Notes: generated by a model from the sequence alone, not told the origin. DNA of 64,000 nt from Athripsodes cinereus (GCA_947579605.1 OX388307.1:32651237-32715236), one strand, 5' to 3'; positions 20,654 to 33,114 are shown, numbered from the stretch's first letter. Numbers and translations: made by a program.

Positions 20654-23356
20654 AGAAGAACCAGAGGAGGAGGCGTTTTACTGGCTGTCAGATCGTGCAT
20701 TGCCTCAAGAGAAATAAAGACGCAGCAAAATGGCATTGAGCATATTTTTGTAGTGCTCAAATTAAAAAATAAGCAACAAATTATTATTGGTTGCACATAC
20801 ATCCCCCCTGCTTCACCGAATGAGGTATATGAGCGACATTGTGCTGAGGTGGAGAGACTTTCTTCTGCTTTCCCTTCTGCGGAAGTGTTACTTCTTGGTG
20901 ACTACAATCTGCCTGAGCTCTGTTGGAATGATGGTTTACCAGTGGTGCCACGACTAACTAGGAAGGCTGATACCATATCAGAATTGTGCTGTCTAATGAA
21001 TATTCAACAAAGAAACAATTTTATCAACCATAATGGTGTTGTATTAGATTTAGTTTTGACAACCCTTCATGACGTTCGTGTTTCCCTCTCGGACGATCCC
21101 CTTTTTGCTATTGATCCTCACCATCCTCCTTTGGACATCCGACTATTAACTGATCCACCCCTCTCTCCTAATGCCAACACTGCTGACATTAATGTTAAGA
21201 ATTTTTATAAAGCAGATTTTTCCTCAATTAATAATCATCTTTTGTCAATGAACTGGAATGATGTGTTTGTTCATGGGAATGTGGACGCTGATATTGACTC
21301 CTTTTACACGATTATTAATGATCTTATTGATCAATATGTACCAATTCATAAACAATTTAGATCCACTTATCCTGCATGGGTGAGTGCGGAGTTAAAGTCA
21401 TTGATTTCTGAGAAGAAGTCTGCTCATATCCAATATAAGCTAACAAACTCTGTTTCAGATTATGTAAGGTTTTCAGATCTTCGTAAGAGATGTAAAAAAT
21501 TGTCAACAACTCTATATGGTAATTATATATCTGAGACGGAGATGTCACTTACTAGTAACATAAATCTGAAGAACTTTTGGAGGCATGCTTCTTCTCTCAC
21601 CCCTTCTTCCCGAGGAGATGTGGGAGTTTCTATTCCTAATGAAATGTTTTATGGTGACAGAAGCGCAATAACTGATGAGACGAAGGCAGACCTATTGGCG
21701 AATTTCTTTGCTAGTGTGTATCGACAGTTTTCGTCTCCTGTTCATAACCTCAGTAATGAGGATACTCTTGGACGATGTGTAAACATCCCACAATTTCGTG
21801 TGGAGGAACAGGTGGTTTACAATATGCTTTCGTCTATTGACGTTTCAAAGGGTCCTGGCCCTGACGCTATCCTACCTATCTTCGCTCGGGCTTGTGCTAC
21901 TTCACTCACTTATCCTCTTACTCGGCTCTTTAATTTATCTCTTGATTTGGGGGTCTTTCCATCCATTTGGAAGTTTAGTTATTTGATCCCAATATTCAAG
22001 AAGGGTGATAGGAGCAGTGTTGAGAACTATCGTCCTATTTGTTTATTATCGACACTGGGTAAACTATTTGAGAGGATCGTTCTTCACTACATCGTTCCTC
22101 ATGTTTCTCCCACTATCTCTCGTAAGCAGCACGGTTTTATTTCAAGCAGATCCACTGTTTCGAGTTTGGTACTTTACAGCGATTTTTTGACTACGTCATT
22201 GGCCGGGGGAAGTCAGGTTGACAGCATATACACTGATTTCTCCAAGGCCTTTGACACGGTTAGTCACCCTGTGCTAGTTTATAAACTTGAAAGGTTGGGA
22301 ATCTGTGGTAATCTTCTTCGTTGGGTCGAGAGTTACCTATCGGGAAGAACTCTTGCTGTAAGGGTGGGAGGTGTCGTATCTCGTGTTTTCGTTTCTATCA
22401 GCGGTGTCCCACAAGGGTCCCACCTTGGACCAATTCTTTTTAACATTTTTATTAACGATATTGTGAATGATCTGAATGGGGTCGAGGTTCTTCTATATGC
22501 TGATGATCTCAAAATGTATAGGGTCATAAAAAACATTGATGACTGCAAGGTACTACAAAATAACATAGACTTAATATCTGCTTGGTGTCATAAAAATGGT
22601 TTGATGTTGAACACTAACAAGTGCAATGTCATAAGATTTGCTAAAACTAGAAGTAGAGTCTTGTTTAATTACACCCTGGATGGAGTCGCTCTTGAGGCCG
22701 TTAGTGAGGTGCGTGATTTGGGTGTATTATTTGATGACGGTTTATCCTTCACCGGGCATATATCAAGTGTCGCGGACAGAGCTTTTCGGATGTTGGGCTT
22801 CATTATAGGCATTTCCAGAGACTTCAAAAACACATATACCCTTAAGATTCTCTTCCAAGCCTATGTTAGAAGTCAGTTGGAATATGCATCATCAGTGTGG
22901 TCCCCTTATTATGGTGTGCATATACATACTATAGAGAGGGTTCAACGCAAATTCATGCGTTATATTAACTTTCGGTTAGGCATCCCATATGTCGACTTCT
23001 GTTATGAACATCTTTTGCTGGAGCTTCGAATGTCTAAATTGTTTGACAGGCGTGTCCTGTTGGACATGATTCTTTTATACAAAATTGTAAATTCATGTTT
23101 TGATTGCCCGGAGCTCCTTTCATTGCTCAATTTTCATGTCCCTGATCGTCCTACTAGACAGAAAATTTTATTTAAAGAATCAAATACTCGAACCAATTAC
23201 CAGAGACATTCCGTCATTAATCGTCTGCACATGCTTGGAAATAGATTTATCGATGTATTGAATTTGGATTTGTTTTTTGAAGGTGATTACGTAATGAAAG
23301 ATAAAATAATCAAATATTTTAATCAGACTTATTTTGAAATTGTAAATAGTCAATAA
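20654..23356 (+). CDS. CR1-like LINE ORF2: partial endonuclease plus reverse transcriptase
   Basis: This 5'-truncated but otherwise open polyprotein (~900 codons) has no natural start. The frame opens after a stop at 20648. Its first words (TRGGGVLLAVRS) are the middle of an apurinic-type endonuclease. Counting from the GTG at 20753, endonuclease motifs GDYNLP (49-54) and the terminal DPHHPPL (121-127) remain. Reverse-transcriptase motifs follow: KGPGPDAI (366-373), TDFSKAFDTV (494-503), SGVPQGS (550-556) and YADD with two catalytic aspartates (582-585). A thumb and C-terminal region ends RTNYQRHSVINRLHMLGN. In intact relatives this enzyme nicks DNA and copies its RNA in place. The N-terminal half of the endonuclease and ORF1 are missing, so the copy should be dead on arrival despite the long frame. 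I call it CR1-like from HHPPL and the 3' end; the clade needs a tree. Confidence 0.92.
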   Translation, partial: RRTRGGGVLLAVRSCIASREIKTQQNGIEHIFVVLKLKNKQQIIIGCTYIPPASPNEVYERHCAEVERLSSAFPSAEVLLLGDYNLPELCWNDGLPVVPRLTRKADTISELCCLMNIQQRNNFINHNGVVLDLVLTTLHDVRVSLSDDPLFAIDPHHPPLDIRLLTDPPLSPNANTADINVKNFYKADFSSINNHLLSMNWNDVFVHGNVDADIDSFYTIINDLIDQYVPIHKQFRSTYPAWVSAELKSLISEKKSAHIQYKLTNSVSDYVRFSDLRKRCKKLSTTLYGNYISETEMSLTSNINLKNFWRHASSLTPSSRGDVGVSIPNEMFYGDRSAITDETKADLLANFFASVYRQFSSPVHNLSNEDTLGRCVNIPQFRVEEQVVYNMLSSIDVSKGPGPDAILPIFARACATSLTYPLTRLFNLSLDLGVFPSIWKFSYLIPIFKKGDRSSVENYRPICLLSTLGKLFERIVLHYIVPHVSPTISRKQHGFISSRSTVSSLVLYSDFLTTSLAGGSQVDSIYTDFSKAFDTVSHPVLVYKLERLGICGNLLRWVESYLSGRTLAVRVGGVVSRVFVSISGVPQGSHLGPILFNIFINDIVNDLNGVEVLLYADDLKMYRVIKNIDDCKVLQNNIDLISAWCHKNGLMLNTNKCNVIRFAKTRSRVLFNYTLDGVALEAVSEVRDLGVLFDDGLSFTGHISSVADRAFRMLGFIIGISRDFKNTYTLKILFQAYVRSQLEYASSVWSPYYGVHIHTIERVQRKFMRYINFRLGIPYVDFCYEHLLLELRMSKLFDRRVLLDMILLYKIVNSCFDCPELLSLLNFHVPDRPTRQKILFKESNTRTNYQRHSVINRLHMLGNRFIDVLNLDLFFEGDYVMKDKIIKYFNQTYFEIVNSQ

Positions 23357-23814
23357 ATGTATATTGCCCTGATCATTCTATGCTTCGTTTGTTTATTTAG
23401 TGTCGGTTTTATTTTTGCGTAAATTTTATTATATATGCGCTGTTTGATTTGTTTTACAAGTGTTGTTTTTGATTCATAAACTTTTTTGGATAAAACTAAA
23501 TGAAATAAATTAGATGTGATTAATTAATTTGAATAAGTAATATTTGAACATGTGTCAGGAATCATTTTATTGTGTTGGATATAAACTTTTGGTTTTCTAT
23601 TGTTGTGTATACTTGTATGGATTTGGAACACTATATTTTTGATCGAGTATGTATTGTAATTGTGGTCATTTTATTGTTTTTATATTTGTGTATGTATTTT
23701 TGTTTTGGTTTTTAATTCATTGATATTGTCAACTATAATGATTATGTAATAAAAGGCATATTGCCGTTTATTCATGAATAAATAAATAAATAAATAAATA
23801 AATAAAAACATGAA
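23357..23814 (+). mobile_element. LINE 3' untranslated region, terminal hairpin and (AATA)n tail
   Basis: The 3' UTR ends GTAATAAAAGGCATATTGCC, then GTTTATTCATG and (AATA)n to about 23810. The GGC-N5-GCC mini-hairpin (23755-23765) parallels the ends at 11107, 48003 and 52810. After the tail the sequence returns to TIR element A. Confidence 0.8.
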
Positions 23815-24132
23815 AAATAATACTTATTAAAAATTAATACAATTCTATAAAAAATAATATAAACAAATAAACATAATTCTTGACAGCATGATAAGTTTTC
23901 AAATGATTCTAGCTATCAATACTAATTCATAGAGAATAAAACAAATAATAGAATAAAAGTTGTTTATGGTTATTTCAGTGAAAAAACCTTTCATCAAAAT
24001 TATGTCGGGTGAACATCGGTTTCTTCCGTCATCGCTAGGGATCACTATTGATGAAACTCTGTTCACACCTTTTCATTTTGGAAGATCATCCAGGGTGAAC
24101 ACTGAAAGCGAACAAGTGTGAATACCCCTTAA

Positions 24133-25650
24133 CATGTAATGGTATAAGAGATGAAAGAAAACGTTTATAAAAAGAAAAAAAATTAACCAACAATTCAAAT
24201 AGTTAAACCCCATTCGTGAATAATGCCTTTATAATATATAATAGAGAGACAGGTAGTCCTATGTCATAAAACCTAAACAATGATTACTGTGTTGAATGAT
24301 TTTTTTTTTAATTTCAATACAAAATACGCTTACCATCAAACATTTACTTCGATGAAATTGTATTGTACTATTATATGTAGAGACACGTATCCAATCTGAA
24401 CAGTAGGAAGTGTATTAGTTGTTTAAACGAGTGATTTGTATCACAAACAGGCAAAACGTTTATGTGAGGGTAGTTTACTATTTACTATTTTTCACCGTCA
24501 GTAAAACGGCACATATATCAAAGGCTCAAACAGCCTTGGAAAAAACATAGAACTAAAATACAATATAGAATAATATATTACTCTAAGCAGCAGCGGTTCC
24601 TCCTTAGGATCGTTAATGCGGCGCACTCGCCCTTTATGATTTTAATAAATTCTCTTTTACATCTCATGTGTTTTTTTTTTTTCGTGTAAATACATATATA
24701 ATTACCTATACTCTCCTTTTCCTCTATTCCTTCCTCTTTCCTATTCATGTTCTATGTATATTTTCATTCATTTATTTTATATATTTTTTGTATTTATAAT
24801 TTTATTTAATGCAACATGTAGTATTTTTTGTTTAATATGTTTATTTTTATTTTTTCTCGGTTGATTTAAAGAAATTGCATATGCGATAAGCCTGTCTTTT
24901 GATATTTTTTGTAATCTCAAAAACACACAGGTGCGTTGTTTCAGCAATACGATGATCTTTTATTTGTTATCATGAATGATTAGAGCTGTTGTTCTTTTCA
25001 ATTTATTTTTTCTTAATAAAAGTGTAAAAAGATTATTAGAATAAATTTCAATAGTGGCAATGCTGAAAGATATTTTTGTATACCTGTGACTCATTGCGAA
25101 ATGTTTGAATGGGGTTGGATGCATTGCGTGGACATTGTTTTGTTTATGATTAAATGTAGCAAACATCTGTTTTTTTTTATCTGAGATAAATAAATAAATA
25201 AAAAAGAAAGTAAATCGTGAAAGAAAAAATAAAATACCTTGGTTTTCTATATGAAGGTGTTTTGTTAATAGTTCCACGTCCCCAATAGTTCACGCACCAA
25301 CCGCCTCTTACTATAAATGTATAGCCTTATTACATAGTTTCGGATCGATTGGTTTGTCGGGTAAACGAATGAATGCATTGAATGTTTTAGTAGAAGGAAC
25401 AATATACAAGGTGTACCAGGTACCTATATGATACACGGCAGTACTAGACCTAGGGTGAACGAAGGACAAATAATATTAGCGACAAACTCGCCCCCGGGAT
25501 TAAAACCTCAAGAATGTTCGCATATTGAGTGAGAGAAATCGGCATGCTTGTATGTAGCCGCGTCCACACTTAGCGAACGAATGATCAGTCTGCTTTTGTC
25601 TGTAAGGAAAAGAAATGAGAAAGGAAATGATTATATTGTATACTTCACCA
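24133..25650. other. No gene seen; AT-rich spacer
   Basis: No recognisable gene. At 24585-24630 a weak frame (QQRFLLRIVNAAH) recalls a LINE thumb region but is too short to call. The remaining ORFs are compositional. Confidence 0.35.
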
Positions 25651-25654
25651 AACT

Positions 25655-25720
25655 ATACCACTACAGCATATCCCACAAGTACGGTAGCCAGTGAGTTCGT
25701 ATTAAAACAAGTAAATTGTC
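25655..25720 (+). repeat. Dispersed repeat B, short fragment
   Basis: ACCACTACAGCATATCCCAC and AAGTACGGTAGCCAGTGAG match the start of the family. Confidence 0.45.
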
Positions 25721-26345
25721 TTTATACGTGAGATCATATTATTATGAACACATCAGTTTGCATTTCATTTTTTATTCATTCATTCATTCATACACTTAAT
25801 TTTAAATATTATATTAATTGCACGGATTATTACACTTAATTAAAATTATTTGTTGTGTAGAATTAATCCAATTATAGATTTTTTTACTTATGCACCAATA
25901 CAATTAATATTTTTTTTATTTATTCGTCTTTACTTTAATTGATTACAACTTTATGAAGAATTACATTCTTGTATCAAACATCTGTTTTGTACCTTGTAGT
26001 AAACAAAAATATAATAGAACTTCTTATTTGGTATCGAAATTGACCTGATTCATTTGAAGTAAAATGTTAGTAGAACTCAAAAGGACTTTTTAGATTTCTA
26101 TATTAACACTAATTGACAAATTTCATAGAATTTGACTATCTTAGAATATGCAGTTTTGTAGTTCTCAATACGATGAATATCTGTGCATATTAAGTTAAAT
26201 AAATAAAAAAATTGTATTTATACTCAACCTTCGATCTCAAACTAATCACATAACCTCAACATTTCACAAGGCAGCTCAAGTTAAATAAAATATTAAATTA
26301 TAGCATCTTTGTATAATTATGTCATCTAGCGAATGTAAAGAGTCC
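25721..26345. other. No gene seen; AT-rich spacer
   Basis: No recognisable coding, RNA or repeat structure. Confidence 0.35.
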
Positions 26346-26347
26346 AG

Positions 26348-26560
26348 CAGGGCTACTCTTGACACAACCTAAATACGATCTTAATCTAGTCTTGATCTTG
26401 ATCATACGACGCACGAAGGGACTATGGTCAAAAACACCGCGATACCGCTACGGCGCGATCGATGTGCGCGTATTTTTGGCCAATAGTCACTTCGTGCGTC
26501 GTATGATCAAGATCAAGACTAGATTAAAATCGTGTTTAGATTTTGTCAAGAGTAACCCTA
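26348..26560. mobile_element. Foldback MITE with ~95-bp arms, copy 1
   Basis: The left arm runs CAGGGCTACTCTTGACA... through GATCATACGACGCACGAAG; the right arm is its inverse, ending TGTCAAGAGTAACCC. The centre is CG-rich (GCGCGATCGATGTGCGCG). A copy of exactly the same length lies at 59599-59811. CAGGG ends suggest a hAT-type origin, but no 8-bp target duplication is evident. A 147-codon ORF over it is an artefact. Confidence 0.8.
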
Positions 26561-26564
26561 CAGA

Positions 26565-27665
26565 TCTAAAACGTCAAATATTTAAATTATTACAGAATAG
26601 AAACAATTATATAACAAACAAAAAAAAAACAATAAGAAATTTTAATTCATTTGTCATTTCAACAATATTGTGTAAAATCAAAACCAAAACAAATAAAAAA
26701 CCTACATACACCTTTCAACTGTTTCTTCATTTGTTCTCTAACAAACTGGCTCCTGATAGTAGCAGTCGTAAGGTTATGTACATAGGGTATGGGAACAAAT
26801 AATAATGAAAGTAGGGAAAAACATTTTTATTTGTTTAAATTTTTTCCTCATTTGTCTATTGAATGGCGGAATTCGCAGTCGTGGCACGTTTACGTGTAAA
26901 CTGAATATCTTTCTCAAACGATAAATATCTCCGTGGGTCGGGGAGATAGGGGGAGGTATATATGAAAAAGGGAGCTGAAAGAAAACAGAGGGTAAGAGAG
27001 CGTACACAAGACTTCGATGCTTTCATTTTTTTAAATACCCTCTCAAAGATTTAATTCGTCTTCATCTTCAAAAAATATTTTTTGTACCCATGTAGGTACA
27101 TTTAATGACACCCCATTATTATATTTTGTATTTTATGTAGGTAGCATCATTGTAGCAAGTCTTTGAATTTATAACGTCTGCATAAATATTTTTACCCGTT
27201 CACTTTTTTGTATGTTTTGACTTGTCGTTTAATTTAAAGAATACTTTAAACAGGTATTTTATACAAATTATATTCAACAAGAGTACGAATTTTTAGAAAA
27301 TCCAAACACCACTCTACTCCATCCTCATTTGAAATATTCTTTTAATGCAAGAGTGTAATTTTTGTTTCATTTATTGTGTTTTCATTGGGCACAATTATTC
27401 CACTGAAATTTATGATTTAATATCAGCTGTACATAGACGCATTTTCTAGACAAACGACAGTTTCATTATGGTATTCAACCACCTAAACAACGACACAGTG
27501 AACAGGAAGACCATATTGTACTCCATGAATTCTTAAATCATTTCTCGATAATAAAATTATAAAGACTAGTTAAAAAAAATCACTAGATTGATCAACTAGC
27601 CATTTTCCATTTTTATTTCCAATATATAGAAATATTTCCAATAATAGAAACCAGCCTCCTTCATT
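26565..27665. other. No gene seen; AT-rich spacer
   Basis: Short ORFs only, with no recognisable domain or repeat. Confidence 0.35.
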
Positions 27666-27671
27666 CAGAAC

Positions 27672-27842
27672 GTTCGTCGGTAGCCTGGAGGTAGAGTCTC
27701 GGCCTCGTGAACAAGGGGTCCGTGGTTTGATACCAGGTGCCTGCAAACTCCCCTTTCACGACACAAGCTTTTAGTAGCTTACTGTGAAAGGTGTATAAGG
27801 TTGTATTTGGGTTAATAACAAACAAAACCCAGATAAGTATAT
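27672..27842 (+). mobile_element. SINE-2, tRNA-derived, near full length
   Basis: The head has an A box (TAGCCTGGAGG, 27681-27691) and a decayed B box (GGTTTGATACC, 27724-27734), with start positions 43 bp apart. The body is CCCCTTTCACGACACAAGC, ACTGTGAAAGGTGTATAAGG and TTGTATTTGGG. Related copies are at 32038, 55668 and 57573 (minus), with fragments at 11186 and 60379. This is a retroposon promoter, not a working tRNA gene. Confidence 0.75.
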
Positions 27843-28245
27843 ATTTTTAAAAAAAAAATAAAAAAAAAAAAAAAAATTGTTTTGTGTTTATTCTTCATTG
27901 CCAACGATATTGCTTCCCCGAAATACAACCAGAGCAATATAAATGTATTTAGAAATTTAATAAATTTAATTTATAAGCTAAACGCGACCGAGTTTAGTGC
28001 TAGTACATGTACATAAATAATAATTATGTATCTAGATTTGTAAATATGCCCGTCAGCGTCCCTTTCTGCAATTAATACACTTGTTTTGTAAATGTGAGGT
28101 GAATCAAAAGCAATCCATTTGAAATTGCATTCACGAAATTTCGAGAGAAAAATCTTATTTTTTTACCTCTCTTCTCAGGCATAAGACCATAGATTGAAAA
28201 TATTTCTCAAATGCAAATCAATTTAAAAGAAACATTGATATTTTT
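27843..28245. other. No gene seen; poly-A run then spacer
   Basis: An A-rich run (27849-27877), probably the SINE-2 tail, is followed by unrecognised AT-rich sequence. Confidence 0.4.
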
Positions 28246-29030
<785 letters not shown>

Positions 29031-29194
29031 TGCCTTTTACACAATATTTTTTACATAGGTACAATATCATAACAAAACAAAACATAGGTACCAAACACAA
29101 TATTAATAAATCAATATTACAAACATATATAAAAAACATAGGTAGGTATATAAAGGAGGAAGGGTAATTATAAACAAAATAGTTATTCTACTAC

Positions 29195-29430
29195 TACTAT
29201 ACCATCACGGCACATCCCACAAGTGGGGTAGCCAGCAGACCAGATGCATATAATAAACATACACACTGTCCTCTCCGTGCCAAAATAAAATCAAGACGTT
29301 CAGGATCGGTGGCAAACCTCATCGCTGAATTTAAGATGAAAAATGCCTTCATTTTTTCGAACACCTGCCTTTTACAGGACACCCGAAAACTTACTGGGAA
29401 AAGTGGGAGACCAATTCTTTACCAGGTTAG
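29195..29430 (+). repeat. Dispersed repeat B, copy 6 (well preserved)
   Basis: ACCATCACGGCACATCCCAC, GTGGGGTAGCCAGCAGACCA, CTGTCCTCTCCGTGCCAAAA, GATCGGTGGCAAACCTCATC and TTTTACAGGACACCCGAAAA occur in full family order. Confidence 0.7.
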
Positions 29431-29594
29431 TTATTCTACTTAACTATTTTGCGAGTCGGTTCGCAAATTTAATGTTACTTAAGTTAAGTCATGACTGGAA
29501 TAACTACTTATATAAATATGTATTTTGTTTCATTTTTATTTCTTTTAATGCACTTCCGCAAAGAACCGTCAGTAGATAAGTTAAACTTTAATAT

Positions 29595-30175
29595 AATAAT
29601 CCGGTCGGAATTACCAATCCGCATAGGGGCAGCTAGTGGGGCTTTCAATAACATGAAAAAAGTTTGGAAGGCGTCTGGACTCAGCATCGGGACAAAATAT
29701 CGCTTGTTCAATGCGTGCATCATCCCAATCCTTCTATATGGCTGTGAGTCTTGGCACTTAACCAAGGCTCAAGAGCGGAAGATACTAAGCTTTGAAAACA
29801 GGTGTCTTAGAAGGATTTTGGATGTCAAATGGTATGAACATGTTACAAATGATGCTGTGCGCCGGCGCACCCAGCAGAGACCTGTAATCTCCGTAATACA
29901 GGAGAGACGATGGTCCTGACTGGGACATGTCTTGAGAATGCCTAATGATAGTTGGCCAAAAAGAGCACTGTTCTTCCGTCCACAGGGGTTCCGTAGGCCC
30001 GGGCGTCCCTCTTTCACAATACACCGTTCCTATGACAACGACATCAGAGCGCAAGGAATGTCGTGGAAAGAGGTGACGCAATTGGCACAGAGACGCTCTG
30101 AATGGAGGAGGCTGGTTTCTGCCCTGTGCTCCCGAGAGGAGCGTTGAGGGCGATGATGATGATGATGATGATAAT
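29595..30175 (+). pseudogene. RTE-like LINE C-terminal fragment, copy 2, one premature stop
   Basis: A single frame runs from about 29595 to 30147 with one stop (TGA at 29917). Its order is RIGAASGAFNNMKKVWK, YRLFNACIIPILLYGCESW, LRRILDVKWYEHVTNDAVRR, then, past the stop, LGHVLRMPNDSWPKRALFF, GFRRPGRPSFTIH, DNDIRAQGMSWKEV and EWRRLVSALCSREER. This is the C-terminal domain after the polymerase in RTE-clade LINEs. The matching codon in copy 1 (14521) is TGG, so the stop is a point change. The 3' tail is (GAT)n from about 30153. The element is 5'-truncated, lacking the endonuclease and polymerase core. Confidence 0.85.
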
Positions 30176-30293
30176 AATATTTTTTTATTGTGTTCCCGTA
30201 ACAGAATATGTCTCCCACTCTTTTCCGTTTATTTTCAAGTGTCCTGTAAAAAACAAGTGATGGTAAAAATCAACGTCCTCAATTTAGCAGTGA

Positions 30294-30296
<3 letters not shown>

Positions 30297-30362
<66 letters not shown>
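30297..30362. repeat. (GA)n microsatellite
   Basis: About 32 uninterrupted AG dinucleotides. Confidence 0.95.
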
Positions 30363-30365
<3 letters not shown>

Positions 30366-30374
30366 TTGTCTAAA

Positions 30375-30605
30375 TGTATTCTGCAGAGTATACCCGATGG
30401 CAGAAGACCATTAGGCAGACCAAGACAAAGGGTTATTGGATTACATCAATCGAGATCTAGAGGAGCTAAATGCTAAAGACGACTGGCAATCCATTGCTTA
30501 AGATAGAAAGGCTTGGAGATTTATTGTTTTTGAAGACAGAATTGCCCTACTGCTCCGTCATCGGAAATAAGAATTTGTACGTACCTATTTTATTAATCTT
30601 TTTAT
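30375..30605 (+). pseudogene. LINE C-terminal fragment
   Basis: One frame reads DYINRDLEELNAKDDWQSIA, a stop, then DRKAWRFIVFEDRIALLLRH. A D-L.eL...W..iA.DR..WR pattern ends many RTE-like polymerases. A preceding frame has LGRPRQR, the usual GRPrqRW element. It is short and interrupted. Confidence 0.5.
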
Positions 30606-32030
30606 TCCTTTTTATTCTTCACTATCGCAATTTTTTTTTGTTAACTTTATATCAACGGTCGAAGCCTTTTATAATATTTTTACATTATAACAATAAAATA
30701 TATCATAAATAGTAAGATTTAATGAATTTGTCGCAATATTTCTTCCAACTGGCCCATACAGGTAGATGTATAAAATATATTTTAATATTTCTATCATGAA
30801 CTGAGTAACAAAGTAAATATATATAAAAATAAAAAGTAAATCTGCTTGTTTAGTTACCTTCAGGAAATTTTAATTAAAATCTCAACAACAGGCAGCAAAA
30901 ACAAAGAGGGCAAACTCCATATTGTATTATAATAAATATCCTATTAACATCGCCGTTATATACTAGCAAAGCGACTATGTAGTCTACTACAGTCTACTGT
31001 TTCCGTTTGTAACTAGATCCACTAGTGATGAAACGAATATTGCTTTAACCAAATACCGGATCACTACTATGTAACTACTATTTCTAATGCTAGCCTTCTT
31101 CTCCCCACTGCTAGATATAAGCCTCTTCAAAACTCTTCCATACCTACTTTTCGATCTCGAGCAACACGATACCACTGTTTTTCGTTAAATAACGGATTCT
31201 AAAAACAATTCTTTAAACAAGCGTTCTCTTTTACTACAGATTAAAAACGTCTTTCGACTTTCTCTCCTTTGTTTCATTCATTCTTCCTATAATTACTCAC
31301 AACTTGACCTCCGAATTACGTTTAAAAACGTAATTAAAAACGTTCGTTTCGTGAAATATTGTAAATTAAGAGACTTAACTCCTTCTTGTAGTAGATCGTT
31401 GATCCATTGTTTCGAAAGTTGTTCCCTCTTGTGACACTGAATATCTTTTTGGTGGTCTTCCTCGTGAGCGTGAGCCAGCTGGTGTCTTCTTTGCGGCAAT
31501 GTGAGCGATTCTGTTTACAAACATTCTGTCTTTATGGTCTCCAGAATCGTCTCTTCTTCTTTCTTCATCTCACTTTGTCCTTCGTGTTGTAAAGGTATTT
31601 TTCTAATATCAGTTCTCACTATATAAAAGGACTACACATAATCCGTAAATATTGAGATACTATGAGTAAAGCACTACGGAAGGCGGAGGACCGTTGACGC
31701 TAGAAGGCACTAATTCACACCTTCACGAATAATATTTGCGATCCTCAATACTGAGGGAACGACGAGAAAGAAGAAAAGGAATAAGGCTGAATACCGGATA
31801 TTTGGCTGATATCCGAGTATCCGACACATCTCAACTAGATAGATACTTATTGTGTTGTTTGTTATCTCACTTAGCCACTCGATACTAACTTATTGGGTAT
31901 TGTAATAGAGGAGGGTACATTCTCTCTGCGCTGATATAGAATAGACCTCAGCATGATCTGTACTCTCTGCTGATCCGAGAATCTTTTAATAATAAGGAAA
32001 TACGAATCAGACAGGGCTGGAGGAAGTCGA
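30606..32030. other. No confident gene; spacer
   Basis: A minus-strand frame near 31430-31500 contains RSRGRPPKRYSV, which could be a LINE scrap, but there is too little around it to call. The rest is unrecognised. Confidence 0.3.
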
Positions 32031-32037
32031 ATATGAG

Positions 32038-32201
32038 ATGTATCTGGGTATTTGTTATAAACCCAAATGCAATCGTATACACCTTTCACAGTAAGCTAAA
32101 AGCTTGTGTCGTGAAAGGGGAGTTTGCCGGTATCTGGGATTGAACCACGTAACTCTTGTGCATAAGGCCGAGACTCTAACCTCCAGGCTACCGGCGAACT
32201 C
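32038..32201 (-). mobile_element. SINE-2 copy, minus strand
   Basis: It carries the inverse of the body (ACACCTTTCACAGTAAGCT, GCTTGTGTCGTGAAAGGGG) and of the head (GATTGAACCACG, ACCTCCAGGCTACCGGCGAA). The whole tRNA-like head is present. Confidence 0.7.
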
Positions 32202-32555
32202 AAGTATCGTTTTTTCTTAATCCATACACAAGGATTCTGATCATTTCTATATATCAATACTATAACGGTTTACCCTAAAAGAGGATTAGCGAGTAGAATA
32301 ACCATGCTTAATAAACATGCTAGAGGACTTTTTGACACAACAAAAAGTAAGAAATTAAGTTTGAATGGCATAGGTGCCTCAACCCTAGATTGAAGAAATT
32401 GAATATCCTTCAAAGCATGAGCTTAACTAAACTTTGAGGATATAGAAACAAATTGTACCTCATATTTTCATTATAATTAATGTAGGAATATTTTTATTAA
32501 ATAAATAGAAACAAATTGAAATTAAATCTTATTCGTAATAATGTTTTATGAATAT
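32202..32555. other. No gene seen; spacer
   Basis: Unrecognised AT-rich sequence. Confidence 0.35.
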
Positions 32556-32559
32556 TCAA

Positions 32560-32630
32560 CTTTTACAGGACATTCGAAAACTAACCGCAAATAGTGGAAA
32601 ACCTATTCTTTGCTGGGCAGGTACCACAAG
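32560..32630 (+). repeat. Dispersed repeat B, 3' fragment
   Basis: CTTTTACAGGACATTCGAAA, ACTAACCGCAAATAGTGG and CCTATTCTTTGCTGGGCAGG match the family end. Confidence 0.5.
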
Positions 32631-32869
32631 TCCGGAAATTTCAAGTAGCGATATAATAAATCAATCAATCAATCGAACTTCGACGCTCCTGCGGGGAGCA
32701 TATGGCAGAAACAAGCGTATTATAATAAATACACGCGTTTATTTGTATTTATGTAATTGCACTAACAAATGATATAGATATCATACTCTTTTTTATATGT
32801 TTTCGAGTATCCTGTCAAAGGCAGTTGTTTTTACAATATCACTGCGCTCAGCCTCTTCTGCTGTCAATA

Positions 32870-33110
32870 AACTCGTGAAATCAATATGGCAAACACCTCC
32901 AAATTTGTAGAAAGAGGCTTCAAAGCCGTCGTGTCAGCTGCCTGGAAAAGACTCCCCACTGACCTGAGAGAGAATCAGTCTACCACAACATTTAGAACCA
33001 AGTTGAAGACGCTGCTGTTCGGTAGAAGTCACGGCGCCCTTGAGATGGTCTCGGATCATTAAACGGCGCCACATATAAATAGTCCGATTATTATTAATAT
33101 CACTAATAAG
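32870..33110 (+). pseudogene. L2-like LINE C-terminal fragment, copy 1
   Basis: The frame gives AVSAAWKRLPTDLRENQSTT, then TFRTKLKTLLFGRSHGALEM and VSDH with a stop. The ...W..LP..LR......F...LKT.LF ending is the hallmark of L2/CR1-type polymerases. It is 70-80% like the minus-strand copy at 53170. Two GGCGCC hexamers (33033-33038 and 33065-33070) flank the stop codon and could pair as a 3' hairpin. Everything upstream is lost. Confidence 0.75.
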
Positions 33111-33114
33111 ATAT

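Larger units (their letters stand above)
20548..24128. mobile_element. TIR element 'A', copy 1, split by a CR1-like LINE
   Basis: The left end has GTTCACACTAGTTC and GCTTTCACTG. The right end, read inversely, has ATTCACACTTGTTCGCTTTC. These form terminal inverted repeats. The left piece (20548-~20653) and right piece (~23815-24128) match, in order and inverted, the continuous copy at 60242-60690, for example GGTCATGTTGTATGT, ACAGCATGATAA and TTCATAGAGAATAA. The outer right end touches TTAA (24129-24132), and the second copy also touches TTAA. This hints at a piggyBac-like origin but the ends are not the classic CCC. Confidence 0.75.

Noticed and set aside
24585..24660. Possible LINE thumb remnant (QQRFLLRIVNAAH)
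   Set aside because: Too short, with no supporting flanks.
26359..26802. 147-codon ORF, with a similar one at 59562-59831
   Set aside because: Both start inside the 213-bp foldback MITE and the similarity is due to the MITE.
31293..31592. Possible LINE fragment with RSRGRPPKRYSV on the minus strand
   Set aside because: Only one short motif is present, with no neighbouring LINE words.
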